From assembly GCA_000697665.1 (NCBI GenBank), contig KL197720.1:611558-675557 (forward strand): a stretch of DNA of 64,000 bases. The letters run 5' to 3'. The translations under genes and the position numbers were made by a program. Below are positions 44,276 to 55,914 of this stretch, piece by piece (the first letter of the stretch is position 1; each line of letters opens with the position of its first letter). Under the pieces are notes generated by a model. The model was given only the letters and a program-made list of their open reading frames with translations, did no database searches and was not told the DNA's origin. The DNA comes from Jaapia argillacea MUCL 33604. Taxonomy: Eukaryota; Basidiomycota; Agaricomycetes; Jaapiales; Jaapiaceae.

Positions 44276-46051
44276 TTAGAATCGTTTACCACCCCGTTTG
44301 ATAGGTTGCCTGACTCCACCTTTTCCGCCCCTGATATTTGCAACACGCCTCTTACGCTCTGCTTCGCTATCTTCTTCGCTTTCAGATTGCACGGTCGGTT
44401 TTTGCTTTTTGGCAGGTGGTCTGATGGGAGAAGAATCTGTATCAGATGAAGGTGCAACGGGGCCTTTGGATTGCGATTCAGTTGGGAGAATCATGAGGGA
44501 GGGCGAGACGCCTCGGGAACCACGTTCGTTTGTAGGGGATCGCGTGGAGCGAACGGGAGGTGGAGATGGGGATAGAAGGGATGTATTTTTCTCCTTGCCC
44601 TTGCTTTGGAAAATTGGTAGTGGGGATGCGTCATCTTCCGACTCCGTCGAGGAATCTGGTTGAGGCGATGGTAATTTTATATCGGTTGACCCCGACGCAG
44701 CAGCGGGGCTTTGTCTCTTGGCCTGTAGGTGGGAGCAATGGCGAGAACAGTCGTCATTTCCGCTGGATTCCTTCGAAATCAACGGAGGACTCACGGAATG
44801 TGCCGAGGGCGGGCGTGACCTTTCTGAGAGGCTTGCAGTCGGTTTCGTTCTCAAGTCACGAGTCCAAGCCTCGGGCAAGCTCAGGTCCGGCTTCTCAACT
44901 TCGGTCGCAATACCCGCTGCAAATGAAGATGCTCAGCTCTGAGCCGGTGAGGTCAGAGGAAAAGGGAGCATGTTAACGTACGAAGATCTGGGATGAAATT
45001 GAACATGGCGGTCATACGACGAAGGGCGGTCGCGACTCGTGGTTTGGATATTGCATGCTTGATGTGCGTGTCCGTAGTTCGCCGAGCAGTTCGTCCCACC
45101 TTATCCACGGCCTAGAAGAAGAATGTAGAAACATGGAGTCAAGCCGTACAGGGGATTGAGAAGGCACGCGATATTAGTGAAGATGCTTCTCACCTTCTCC
45201 AAATCACCTTCTGAGAGTTCACAAACGGGATCCGCAGATGAGAAGGCGAGATGTGTGACGCTTATCAGTGGCATAATGAGGTGCTTTGACAGGAGATCGG
45301 CTGAAGTCTTTGGGCCTTCTCGATAAGTTTCCCATCGCCATTTAAAAGTTTCCCCATCGAGGTGGAAAGCGAAGTCCTTGAATAGAGAGGGACCACCACA
45401 TGCGTCGGAACAAAGTACATATGATAGCCGGAGCAAGTTGGCAGTGGCGACGTACCGAATTCTTGGATTCGAATACTTCAAACGATGTGTCCACGATTCC
45501 CCCAAGGCTATGCATGCTTGACAGTAATTCAAGGTGTTGTGACCTCCACGAGTCTTCCTCACCGGGTTCAGAGAAAGTAGCCGGTGAGTCTGAATTGCAA
45601 GCACGCCAACGCCTCGCGAACTGCTTGATTGATAAGACTTTCGGGTCAGGATTCACCGAAGGCTTAGCTGCCATCCATTGTCGAGAAGAAGCACAAAGAA
45701 GCACTAACCCTCAGTCCAAACTGTCTTGGTATCGGTGATAAGGAGACAGCCTGAGAGGTCGACGGTCGACATGTGAAATTTCTGAACGACGCGAGTATTC
45801 CCCGGTCATCAAACAGGAGAGAAACCATTATCACCGGAAGACGTGAAACGTAAGTTGAAAGACGCGAGGAGGGGAGGCGAAGAGCACGGACAAAGAGATA
45901 GGGGATCGATTTTTCGCTGTCTATTTTGACCAACCATTCTTTGGCTAGTAGCAGTTTGGAATGCTCCTGATTGTACAACGCACAAAAGAGGTGAGATTCA
46001 GATTGATCTCAGTTAACCCCAATGCGTAAGAACCTCTGAGAATTGTTCCAT
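44276..46051 (-). CDS. XLF/Cernunnos-like non-homologous end-joining factor
   Basis: Exon 1 (46051-46034, MEQFSE) is spliced to EHSKLLLAKEWLVKIDSEKS + IPYLF from 45966. KFHMSTVDLSGCLLITDTKT follows, then a middle region (KQFARRWRACNSD, FEVFESKNSDFAFHLDGETF with KWRWETY, HLIMPLISVTHLAFSS), a helical part (DKVGRTARRT, MTAMFNFIPDL) and a long Ser/Pro-rich tail from about 44878 that ends KRGGKRF. The head-domain order and the basic C-terminal tip match fungal XLF/Nej1-type proteins. In NHEJ these bind XRCC4/Lif1 with the head and Ku with the C-terminal tip to support ligation by DNA ligase IV. The start was placed on the ATG that splices into the head domain; without it the second exon has no ATG. 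It is head-to-head with the FHA/G-patch gene. Confidence 0.75.
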
Positions 46052-46308
46052 GAGAGTGAGAGAAGAATAGATTGGATTTGAGATAGATTGCAGCTGAGTT
46101 TGATGAGCGACAGGGTACACTTGATGTTACGCACAAGTCTGAGAGCGAATTGTCGTTGTGGGTCATTTGTGGTGTTGAATGTACGTAAGGTCCGCGGAGG
46201 TCCCAGAGAGACCAAGTCCCGGACCCTAACCTCCTCGCCATCACTGCGCTTACCCTGCGTTCCTAGTTTGTACTCTCACAGTTATTGGTTACTCCCTAGT
46301 CCGTGCGC
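46052..46308. promoter_or_regulatory. 257-bp bidirectional promoter, XLF / FHA-G-patch
   Basis: The ATGs of two divergent genes are only 257 bp apart, so both promoters and 5' leaders must lie here. No TATA box is evident. Confidence 0.6.
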
Positions 46309-47538
46309 ATGGAGGACGGCGAAGTTCAAGATGAAAATACAATAGCCATCTACGACCAAGCCCTCGAATGGCCAGGGGATGACGAAGCGCCCGAGCGACG
46401 AGTTCCTCGCTCGCCAGGGCCTGTATTCCGCCTCCTCGTGGCCCGCTCCTCCATCCTCCCTCGATCCCAGAGACTAGCGGTCATAGACACTGCCTACTCT
46501 GAGGTCCAACTTGGCCGAGATAGTGCACCTGTCGGAAGCGAATTACCGAGAATAAGGCTTAAAGAGATGGAAGTCTCCAAAGTTCACGCCACTGTTTACT
46601 GGGACGGAGAGAGGAAAGAGTGGGGTGTAGTAGACATGGGGAGTAAGCATGGCACGTTTTTTAAGTCTTCTTCCCGTTTGGGTACTTCAGGAAGCGGGAT
46701 CGGAGTGGACAAGGGAGTTAGGTTGTCCCCGGAAAGGATCGCCAGTGTACCCAGACGGTTGGGACATGGTGACACCTTAACTATTGGGGGGACCGCTTTC
46801 TTGATCCATTTACACGAGGATGGTCTGCCATGTGGCGATTGTGCGTCGCAAGGCGACGACGAGATACCTTTATTCAACATCCGTGCCTCGAGGAACCAGC
46901 AGGATGATGGAGAGCAAAGCCACAAACGCAAGATCGACAATGTCGATTCTGTAGATGCCTCTCCCACGTCGAGTTCGTCGGGAAGGGACCCCAAGAAGGC
47001 GCTGACAATGTTGAAGAAGAGCTTGCTCTCAAGGCATCATCTTGTTGACTCCCACGCTGGGTTTAATGGGTCTAAATCGAGGTCCCCAACTCCTTCAAAT
47101 CAGTACGTCGATCGCTCAGCCAAGAGACGAGCCTTGTATCCGTCTTCGGCGCCTGATACACCTGGAGTCCTCACCCCGAGCAGAGCGACGACCGCGTCCC
47201 CTCGACTCAGCTCTCCCTTTCTCGCTGCTCCTCCACCAGCACTCCCGCCAGCACCGGTGTCGGCCCCACCGACGCCTCTGGCGAGTACGAATATCGGCCA
47301 CCAGCTTTTGATGAAGCAAGGCTGGCAGCCTGGTACTTCGTTGGGAGACCCGCGCGAGGAGAGGGTCGGTGCTGCGTTGATTGAGCCGTTGGAAGTCAGC
47401 GTGAATCAAACCAGAGCAGGACTGGGAATGGGTAGTGGACCGAACGACCAGAAAGAGAGTATCGTGGGCGGAAATTTAGGTGGTGATTGGAGGGAGGAGG
47501 CGAAGAGGCGGAGATGGGCTAACACGAGGTTTGGGTAG
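46309..47538 (+). CDS. FHA and G-patch domain protein (AGGF1-like)
   Basis: A single uninterrupted exon gives 409 residues. An FHA domain spans about residues 45-165 (FRLLVARSS, VQLGRDS, VSKVHATVYWDGER, VVDMGSKHGTFF, LGHGDTLTIGGTAFLIHLH), with the GR, S/H and N/T-G positions of phosphothreonine-binding FHA domains. A disordered Ser/Pro/Arg region follows. A G-patch lies at about 330-375 (NIGHQLLMKQGWQPGTSLGD, TRAGLGMGSG). The combination is that of AGGF1-like proteins, which in other eukaryotes are connected with RNA processing, G-patches often activating DEAH helicases. The exact fungal role is unknown. The basic C-terminus (EEAKRRRWANTRFG) is typical of the group. The start is the ATG at 46309; two further codons upstream begin with GTG. 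Confidence 0.85.
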   Translation: MEDGEVQDENTIAIYDQALEWPGDDEAPERRVPRSPGPVFRLLVARSSILPRSQRLAVIDTAYSEVQLGRDSAPVGSELPRIRLKEMEVSKVHATVYWDGERKEWGVVDMGSKHGTFFKSSSRLGTSGSGIGVDKGVRLSPERIASVPRRLGHGDTLTIGGTAFLIHLHEDGLPCGDCASQGDDEIPLFNIRASRNQQDDGEQSHKRKIDNVDSVDASPTSSSSGRDPKKALTMLKKSLLSRHHLVDSHAGFNGSKSRSPTPSNQYVDRSAKRRALYPSSAPDTPGVLTPSRATTASPRLSSPFLAAPPPALPPAPVSAPPTPLASTNIGHQLLMKQGWQPGTSLGDPREERVGAALIEPLEVSVNQTRAGLGMGSGPNDQKESIVGGNLGGDWREEAKRRRWANTRFG

Positions 47539-48376
47539 GGTGGAGTGATCGAGGGTGAGTTGAACGCTTGCATGTTAGGGCTCGAGGGGGTTATTGACGC
47601 GACAAGTTTCCTTCCTTGCTATTCGCATCGTACTCTGTAGACTCGAATTGAAAACCCAACGATGACATAGACGCGTCGCCAATCTGAAGGGTCCTGCCCT
47701 CGCCAAATCATCGGAGCCTTCGCTATCTAGTACTTACCAGCACTGGGCTGACGGCCGCCATGCACTCGTGTGCATCGGTGGTCGAAAGCGCCGTGTCGGT
47801 CCTTGATCCTCGAAACCCAGATAAGAATACCCCTGCTCGTGCTCGGATCTCGACCAACGCTGAATCGGAGTGCCTCATGTCCGTCCAACTTCGTTGGTGG
47901 GGTTGGTTATTTCAACGGTTGCGATGATCGCTCTGCATCTGGGCATGCAGCAGCAGCATGTATCATAGAATATATATTATCGTGTAGAACAGTCGATAGA
48001 AATAGAGCTGTCATCCCCCCAGATATGGTGGGAGTGCAAATGAGCGCGACGGGGACGCGTGACAGCGCGTTGTGTATGTATGTTGTGCGAAGTCACATGA
48101 CTTGTTCGCGTTTCGTGTTCTTGTTCGCGACGTCAAAGCGGTGGCTGACTGTGAAATCTGCCGTGGCTTGTTTCGTTTCAACCACTTTCTTTGCGAGCGG
48201 CTACTTTTTTCGAGATCACCCCCCTCTACGCTCTTCCACATCCACACTTGTTCTGTTTTCCACCGCTACATTCCTCTGTTACATATCAGAAGATTTTCAC
48301 GAATCTTTCCTTGATTTTCTCGTCGATACCACTCGACGACACCTTCGAACACCACTCTTAATTTCATTCTACTCAA
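47539..48376. other. intergenic, upstream of cyclin B
   Basis: A plus-strand open frame covers much of it but lacks protein-like composition and runs into the cyclin exons out of frame. The last ~150 bp are pyrimidine-rich, as expected for a 5' leader. Confidence 0.5.
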
Positions 48377-50229
48377 ATGGCCACCAACGCTCGTGTAAGC
48401 TGCCCTTTCTCTCCCTGCTACTGATCGTCTCGCAGCGCTCTGACACAGCTCGGCTTGTTCACCAGATACCATTGCGAAACCGTGCAGGTGTTCAACGACC
48501 CAAGGTTGCTGACGAGAACGCCAACAGTAGGCACGTACGACAGGCCTCTGACAACAAGCCCCTCGCTGGAGCGTCTCGCTCCACCGTCGGGGTCAGCAAG
48601 AACGTCGCTCAACGCCCTGCCTTGAACGAAGTAACGACAACCGCCGTCAACAGAAAGGTAAGCACACCCCTCTTGACAATAACGCGACGACGGCCACCGT
48701 TGCTAATGTCCCTTGTTCTCATCAGGATGTGGGTCCCAAACTCGTGGGAAAAGAAAAGGAGTCGGAGGTCGCGGGGTTGAAACGAGCTCGCGCTGGTTCT
48801 GTCAATGGCGGCATTGCTGGTCCCCAACGCGTCCCCCTTGCTTCTAATAAACCTCTGGCCGTGGCGCCAGCCGCCAACATTCGCCCCACTGGTGGTCGCG
48901 CTTTACGCGTAGCAGGTACTGCTGCTCGAGTAACGCAGCGCTTGATTGCACAGCAAACCGCGCTTTTGCCCGCAAAGGAAAATGGCGAAGAAGCCATGGA
49001 TGTAGTTGACGAACAACTTGATATCGACGATAAGGCCGAGGACAGCATGATGGCTGGCGAGGCGGAGGTTGAGGCGATGATTAGCGTTGTGGATAGCGAT
49101 GAAGAGGATTTGGATGACGAAGAGGAGACTGCAAAGGTGGCGGGGGAGAGAGTGGCGAGGGTTTGGCCCGATGTTTCCACCGAGCATGCGAAGAGGTATG
49201 AAAGAGAGATCGACGCTATCCGTGCAACATTTGAGGATGAAGTTGATCCTTACGATACCACGATGGTGTCCGAGTATTCCGAGGATATCTTCCATTATAT
49301 GGAGAATCTTGAGGTGCGCCACATCTCGTCCTTTTCTCGTTTCCAGATTGGCTCACGCACCTTGTAGGACGACATGATGCCAAGTGCAGACTACATGGCC
49401 GGCCAAACCGAGATCACCTGGGAGATGCGTCAGCTCCTCGTTGACTGGTTACTTCAGGTCCACCTCCGTTACCACATGCTTCCCGAAACCCTCTGGATAG
49501 CGATCAACATCATTGATCGCTTCCTCACCAAACGCGTCGTCTCCCGCGCCAAACTCCAGCTCGTCGGTGTCACAGCGATGTTCATTGCTGCCAAATACGA
49601 AGAAATCCTCGCACCATCTGTCGATGAGTTCGTTTATATGACTGAGAACGGCTACAGTCGGGAAGAAATCCTCAAAGGCGAACGAATCGTCTTACAGACC
49701 TTGGAGTTCAAGGTGTCGCAGTACTGCTCGCCCTATAGTTGGATGAGGAAGATTAGCAAGGCCGACGATTATGATATCCAGACACGGACGTTGAGCAAGT
49801 TCTTGACCGAGGTGACATTGTTGGACCATAGATTCTTGAGGGTGAAGCCTAGCTTAGTGGCTGCTGTTGGTATGTACAGCGCAAGGAGAATGTTGGGCGG
49901 AGACTGGGTATGTGCTTCAGCCCCATTGTTCTTTCTGGCTATTTGCGGCATTTTGCTTCCGGTGACGATTGCTGATCACGTGATTGTTCCGTTCCTTGTC
50001 TTCCCAGGGCGCACCTTTCGTCTTCTACTCTGGCTTCACAGAGGAACAACTCCTTCCAGGTCATACACTCCTCATGGAGAAACTTGCGGAACATAAATTT
50101 GACAAGCAACACGTCTGCAAAAAGTACGCCCACAAAAAGTTCCTCAAGGCGTCAGTGTTTGCTGTAGACTGGGCAAGGAGTAATGTTGATGGCGACGGTA
50201 TGGCAGAGGGTATGATGATCGGCGAGTGA
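48377..50229 (+). CDS. mitotic (B-type) cyclin
   Basis: Exons 48377-48394, 48436-48657, 48726-49313, 49368-49907 and 50008-50229 give 529 residues. The N-terminal region contains a destruction-box candidate (RPALNEVTT) and a KEN box (PAKENGEE), signals for APC/C-driven degradation. The N-cyclin box holds EITWEMRQLLVDWLLQVHLR, ETLWIAINIIDRFLTKRVVS and KLQLVGVTAMFIAAKYEEI; the C-cyclin box continues with SQYCSPYSWMRKISKADDYD and LVAAVGMYSARRMLGG. These are hallmarks of G2/M cyclins that activate Cdk1. An acidic stretch (DSDEEDLDDEEE) precedes the box. The first exon codes only MATNAR; the start is the first ATG with a splice that opens the frame. Confidence 0.95.
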
Positions 50230-51899
50230 AGAAGGATGGGCAAATCGACGAGATATGAACGAGAAACGATCTAAGCCTCTGGCGCTTCCTTGTGTGCTTG
50301 GGTTCCTTCTTGTTCTTATTCATCATCGTCTCCAAGTCAAACTATTTGCCTTCTCTCCTTCCCCACCATCCCATTCAGTTATCCTCACTTCATTATCGCA
50401 CTCCTCGATGTTTATGTTCCATGCTTCAGCCCCTGCGCCTTCGTTCACGACCCATTACGACCTATCCATTCTTTCGCACCGCCTCGTCCATACGCCCCCC
50501 CATCCACGCACACATTGATTCAGCATTCAAGTTGCAATATCTTCATTGGCTTCTTGTATGATCACGATCATTATTTCCATTCTTTATGACTTTCTTTTCG
50601 CCGCATAGCTCTCTCTCTCTCTTTCTCCTCTCTCGCTGTCGGACTGGTTTCCTCCACGCGGAACTTCATCCCCTCTGTCGTATAGCATCGTCCACCACAC
50701 ACCCACCCTCTTGCACTCTCTCATTTATGTCTCCCATGGCTCGTTCTTCCTATGCACCCCTGTTCCGAGCACTCACTTTTCTTTCTTGACACTTAACATC
50801 TCCTTTCTCCCCTTGCATTTTTTTTTTTGCATTCTCACATCGAATTCGCAGCATAACTCTGCCACACAGACCCCCACGCATTGGTCGATTAGACATCTAC
50901 CATACATGGCTCTTGCCACCACACCCACCACAAGTACCTCTCCTCGAGATTCTTGCTTTGTCGATGATTTGCTTTCGTGTTGTTTTATACTGGTTTTGTT
51001 TCTCCTTTATTTAATGACATTACTTATTCGACGCGCATCTTTGCCTGTGGGGAGTGATACTTTACCTGTTGGGATGTCTTCCATGAACCACTCGAGATAT
51101 TTCACGGTTACATATTTCGAATGGTGGCGGAGCGAACCCGAAGAACGATTGGCGTACTGTCGGTTCGCTCTCATCGATCCATCCACGATGCCACTCTCCA
51201 GACAGATCTGTCAAACCGCTTTGTGAAAGCAGCGACATATACTTAGTACATACAGTACAGCAACATAACTTAGTGCTGTTTCAATAATGACGAGGTCCGT
51301 CGCCATACACCGATCTACGCGTAGTCCGCCTCACACTTAACTTTAGGGCAGCGTCTGTCGGTCCTCCTAAAGCTCGTGCTCCAAATCATGATCGCCTTTC
51401 AAGGTGATGGACCAACAAGTCAACGGCGTAAAACGGAGGTCGACAACTACTTTATGACCGTCAGCATCTAGGCATACTGACAAGTCATCAAGCGAATGGT
51501 TAGCCTGTCGAAACATTTGATCTCAACAACACCTTATCTCCCTCCCGCTAAGCCTCACGACCTCTTTGGCTCCCTTTTCGCCGACCACCCGGTTCTACAT
51601 CTGACGAGCGAGAGCCCCAATTAGCTATGGGCGCTGTCGGGCGCTACCGGAGTAACATCACGAGCGGCTGTGGGGGTCGGAAGACCGAGCCAGAACCGCC
51701 AAGTCGTTTTGATGTCCAAGTCGACCCCAAAAAGCAGCTGTAGCGAATATTTGAGAATTCATGCGGCCATGCGTCACGCAATCCCTTCTTGAGCGGTGCT
51801 TCGGTATCCCCGGTTCTGGCTCTCTGGCTGTGATGACAAAAGTTTTAAGTATCCCGTCGCTAACCCTTGGCAGCCTCGGTTCTACTTTCTTTCCCCTCT
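50230..51899. other. intergenic, strongly pyrimidine-rich in its first part
   Basis: About 50,330-50,870 is C/T-rich on the plus strand, including (CT)n runs near 50,610 and a T-run near 50,820. Several open frames there are by-products of low complexity. The rest contains no recognised gene. Part of it is the cyclin B 3' UTR. Confidence 0.5.
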
Positions 51900-52860
51900 A
51901 TGTTTTCTCTCGCTTCCCTTCTCTTCTCTGTTTGTCTACTCCTCGAATTAACAGATGCTTTTCAAAATGTGACTTTGACGAGTCACGACCTTCGGATCAA
52001 CTATGTTGGGGAGTGGGCGGATGAGGATGGAGGATCTCATAGATTTACCACAACCGTTAGGTCTTCACTATCACTCACCTTTCAAGGCCTGCATTTTCCC
52101 CCGGTAGTTTTTGGTTGGTTCGCTGATTTTTCCTTGGCATTTCAGGGTCTGCCGTGTACTGGTACGCAGCTATAAATCCCAGTGGCGCTAGCGCCAACGT
52201 TTCCATCTACGACGGTCCTTCGTCCGATCTCACCTACCTACGATACTCCTCACTGGTTGAGGCTTCGGCCGGAGCAACCATAGGTGAACAACCACTCCCG
52301 GGCTTACTATTCTACGCCACGGACCTTGTCGCTCCTGAGACGACAGTGAATATCTCGTTTGTCGGGCTGGGCGCTCTGGGTGGTTCATCCATGGAGATAT
52401 ATTCACTCGAGTGGGTGGGAGCTCCCAGACGCAGCGGTAGCCTTCTGATGTTCGCTCCTCTCTTTAAGGTACACACCAAATATTAAGCATTCTATGCTGG
52501 ACGAAGCAACGCTTATTGGCGTAGCTGCCGCTGGGGCCGTGGTCGCTGCCGGCATTGTCTCCGGTATTGTCTTTTACATCCGCAGGCGGAGGCGAACCGC
52601 CAAGAAAATCGGTCAGACAATCCCACCATTCATCTCAATTTCACAACCACTAATCATGGTGGTTGTACGCAGCGATGTTAATGCCCTATATCAGCAAAAC
52701 CTCGATATCGCCATCACCACCACCTACCCCTCCAAAAACATCATTGGGACGTCAAACTTGGAGTACCTCCCCTGTTGCCATCGCGCTGTCTGCATTGGAA
52801 CCTGACATGCCATCTGCCGAACTGCATATTCGAACACACGGCTTTCATCTCCATCAATAA
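51900..52860 (+). CDS. single-pass membrane protein with extracellular beta domain
   Basis: A signal peptide (MFSLASLLFSVCLLLELTDA) is followed by FQNVTLTSHDLRINYVGEWA. An exon from about 52146 gives SAVYWYAAINPSGASANVSI, YDGPSSDLTYLRYSSLVEAS and FVGLGALGGSSMEIYSLEWV. The next exon provides one membrane helix (LIGVAAAGAVVAAGIVSGIV) ending in a stop-transfer signal (YIRRRRRTAKK), then a Ser/Pro-rich cytosolic tail (SISPSPPPTPPKTS) to the stop at 52858-52860. This layout is common among basidiomycete surface proteins of unknown function. The splice at 52055/52146 does not join cleanly in frame with the obvious GT-AG pair, so the model needs one alternative site or contains an indel. Family and role are not known. 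Confidence 0.6.
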
Positions 52861-53295
52861 CGTTCAAAATTCGTTCGTATTGTGTCGACGAACTTCTTGA
52901 CCAACATCACCCTGAATCCCAAAGTTGTACTATCAATAGTTTGTACAAGTACGCGGCGGCCCTTGTACGCCAGCAATGTTGATCAAGCTTGGTTATTCAA
53001 TTTTCAATTTTCACAATCTATCTCCCCCGTCTTCCTCAACGATTGTATCTCTTTCCCAACGCTCCCGCTGACGACCGTAACGTGGTTAGGTCTCGACCGT
53101 TGCTCTGCCGATGGTGTTAGATGCTTCTATTCTCTCCAGATCTCAGCTAGCCACGCAGAGTCACTCAATAAGACACCCTCGCCGCCTGTCATTGGCGTGT
53201 TTATTGATTCACGACGATAAAGGGTATTCGATGAGAACAATATTCCAAAAGATTACAATGCCACAAGAACCCGGTGAAAATTGTCCAATCAGATC
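52861..53295. other. intergenic between convergent genes
   Basis: No protein-like open frame or RNA gene is recognised. Confidence 0.5.
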
Positions 53296-53748
53296 CTACA
53301 AGTGAACAATGGAAACTGGAGCACCCCAATGTCCCTTTGACTTCATTTCCTCGATGACAGCGCCCAATTTCGTCACTCTAACATAAAGTTCTTCGTCCGT
53401 CATCCGCAACCGAAGCATTTCGCTCATATCCAGGTATCGCAAAGATCGAGTGACCCAACCCGCACTCGACCATCCCCTTCCTCCAGTAGGATAATCATCC
53501 CTTTCCGGTCCAAAGCCGCCGAGAAACTCATTCATGTGATGCTCGCTAACGTCGACTTGACCCACATGGATGACTCCGACGAGCGTGGCTGATGGTGAAA
53601 GCGATTGACGGCAGAAGCGCAAGTCATTTCCGTTGACCAACTCGTAGGTCCGCACGAGTGCGGCCGAGTATGATTCTGGATGGATGACGAGACACCAGTG
53701 GTAGTCGCAATCATTAATTTTGTGGAGCGCGATGCCAATTCGCAACAT
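53296..53748 (-). CDS. unknown protein, paralogue of the gene at 55226-55914
   Basis: One exon encodes 150 residues from the ATG at 53748: MLRIGIALHKIND, YHWCLVIHPESYSAALVRTY, LVGVIHVGQVDVSEHHMNEF, GFGPERDDYPTGGRGWSSAG, WVTRSLRYLDMSEMLRLRMT, DEELYVRVTKLGAVIEEMKS. No named family is certain. The layout (HW near the start, a tight W-containing motif GWSSAGWV in the middle) recalls small fungal proteins with peptidase-like folds, but no catalytic assignment is made. An upstream exon like that of the paralogue is expected, yet none joins in frame, so this copy may have lost its 5' exon or be regulated differently. Confidence 0.6.
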   Translation of the reverse strand: MLRIGIALHKINDCDYHWCLVIHPESYSAALVRTYELVNGNDLRFCRQSLSPSATLVGVIHVGQVDVSEHHMNEFLGGFGPERDDYPTGGRGWSSAGWVTRSLRYLDMSEMLRLRMTDEELYVRVTKLGAVIEEMKSKGHWGAPVSIVHL

Positions 53749-55225
53749 GTGCTGGGTGATTCTAAGAATGACGACGTTGAAAGACCGCCCAAAACTCGTT
53801 AGATATAGAAGGAAACTGACTGGATGATCTCAGTAGAGAAATCGGTGACGCAGGGACCAAGTTGGATTCCTCAAGGGCGGCGTTGTGGAGTCAGGGATGA
53901 AACCAGCAGCGGGAACCTTGTATGCCAGGCACATAGGGGGACGAAAGTTGCTGGGAAGGTTTGCCATTGAGTAAATGGCCAGCAGTTGCATCCGTCTACA
54001 AATTACGGCGGAAACGAGGCTGGATAGTAGAAACCTTATCATTGCGGTGACGACATTGCTCTGTCGATCGTAAAGTCTGCGCCAGTGCGACCAGGCGATA
54101 GCTGGGCATCTATCTGGGCATATCGATATCACGACTGAACGTGGAAGTTGTGAAGCTTCAAGTGTCCGGATTGTCGCGAAGTTGGATTGACCGTTGGTTC
54201 TTGGACATGTGGTAGGGCTGGATGACACAGAGGACTTCAAATTTGGCCAGGGCGAATTTCCTGTGGGAAGGTGTGTGACCTTGAAGAAGGCAAGTTTGAG
54301 GGTAGACACTGCAAAATGTGTTGATGGCACTATTCGCGGTCTTGCAATGCAGACCCACGTGTCTGACCTGGATGAGCCGATTATGAGCGGTGGTAAAGAC
54401 ATAAACCGACCTCCACGGGGGGTGGAGTCGGAGCGGACTTGCATCGACGCTGGAGTCGCCTCCTGGTGCTCACGTTCACTCCATGGTCACTGCAGATCGA
54501 TGTATGTGGTTTCTCTTTCTTGGACCACGACGGTCCCAACGCATTTGCTGAGTGCATCATTATATTTGTTATCGACGTGATGAAAATCTGGTTGGTGGGT
54601 CCTTCAGCCGAGTGATGCACTACGTACCCTGACAAGATAACACTTATGCTGTATGTCAGCTAAGCATCAACTCGCTCCGTCAAGATCAGTATATCAGCCG
54701 TGAGAGGTCTTCCCGGAGGTAGCCTGCTGTCTGACCCATAACTCAAACAGGTCTCGCATGTCAAGTCACCCCGTCTCGCTCGCCCTCATGGATTTCCAAA
54801 CCAGTGCCAGACCTGTAGCCCATGGTTAGGGTCATGACGCCGAAATTTATGCTGAGCCATTCCGAAGGCACCAATCGTGGACTTGTACCTTGGATTGCCA
54901 ATTCCGTTTTACCCACCTCTCACCAAGCTGCAGAGGATTTCCCTCTGGCCAGCATGAAGTCTCCCTAACCTAGCGACCACGAAAAAACCGCAATTGTCTC
55001 TCCACAGCCGGCAATCTGATCTTAGCCGATGCGAGGAATTTCGGCGACTGTCCGCCTTCCTGCGCGTTCTCACAAACTCGATCCCACTCACATGATGACT
55101 CATGTCAGTCAACACATGTACTTGCATGGAATCCCAAGGCCCGTGAACCCGATTTTAGATCTGAAGCCAATTAATTATTCAAGGTGACTGTATTCCCCCA
55201 TAGGATCCCCAACCAGCGAAGACTG
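53749..55225. other. intergenic between paralogous genes
   Basis: Long open frames exist on both strands (53830-54444 minus, 54194-54580 plus) and overlap each other. Neither shows family features, and no splice sites support them. Confidence 0.4.
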
Positions 55226-55914
55226 CTACAGGTGAACGACGGAGACTGGTATCCCTTGCCCTCTGGACTTCATCTCTTCAATAACACCGCCCAGCTTCGT
55301 CACCCTTAAATAGAGTTCCTCGTCCGTCAACCTGACTCTGAGCAACTCGCTCATGTCTAAATATCTCAGACATCGAGTCACCCACCCCGCGCTCGTCCAT
55401 CCCCTACCTCCTGTGGAGTAATCATCTCTCTCTGGCCCGAAACCTCTGAGGAACTCGTCCATATGGTGTTCCCCCACATTGACTTGGCCGATGTGCACGA
55501 CGCCGATCAGATTGGGCGATAGTGACAGGGGTTGACGAGCGAACCGTGTTTGCCGTGTTACGGTCCGCTGAGGTCGTTCGTCTCGGGTGACCATCTCGTA
55601 GGTGCGAGTGAGGGAGGCGGTGTATGACTCTGGATGGATCACCAGACACCAATGATAGCCCTTCTCCAAGCCCTTCTCGTCCTGTCGATGCAGCGCAATT
55701 CCGACTAGCATATTAAAGCCCTGCATTGACCAAATGGGATTTAGCGCCCTTTTTTCAGCGGAAACGATGCAATACCGACAAATACCTTGGTCAAAAGATC
55801 CGCGACGAATGGAGGAAGGCTAGAGTCCTCTCTGCACGAGGGTGGGAGAAGCCAGGACGACCACCGGGGCCGTGACCTTTTATTCTGACGGAACGAGGAG
55901 CGAGGATTGTTCAT
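55226..55914 (-). CDS. unknown protein, paralogue of the gene at 53296-53748
   Basis: Exons 55914-55786 and 55720-55226 give 207 residues. The N-terminal exon is basic and Trp/Pro-rich (NKRSRPRWSSWLLPPSC) and ends SSLPPFVADLLTK. The rest parallels the neighbour: MLVGIALH, GYHWCLVIHPESYTASLTRT, LIGVVHIGQVNVGEHHMDEF, GFGPERDDYSTGGRGWTSAG, WVTRCLRYLDMSELLRVRLT, DEELYLRVTKLGGVIEEMKS and VSVVHL at the end. High similarity and same orientation, 1.5 kb apart, point to a local duplication. It has a longer variable loop (VTRDERPQRTVTRQTR). The function is unknown. It is divergent from FOX2. Confidence 0.72.

Noticed and set aside
47770-48780. 336-codon plus-strand frame upstream of and across cyclin B exons
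   Set aside because: Its 3' part reads part of cyclin exon 2 and then through cyclin introns; the 5' part has no protein-like features.
53830-54444. 204-codon open frame on the minus strand between the two paralogues
   Set aside because: It overlaps an open plus-strand frame, has no recognisable motif, and its composition is like chance reading; no splice sites link it to either gene.
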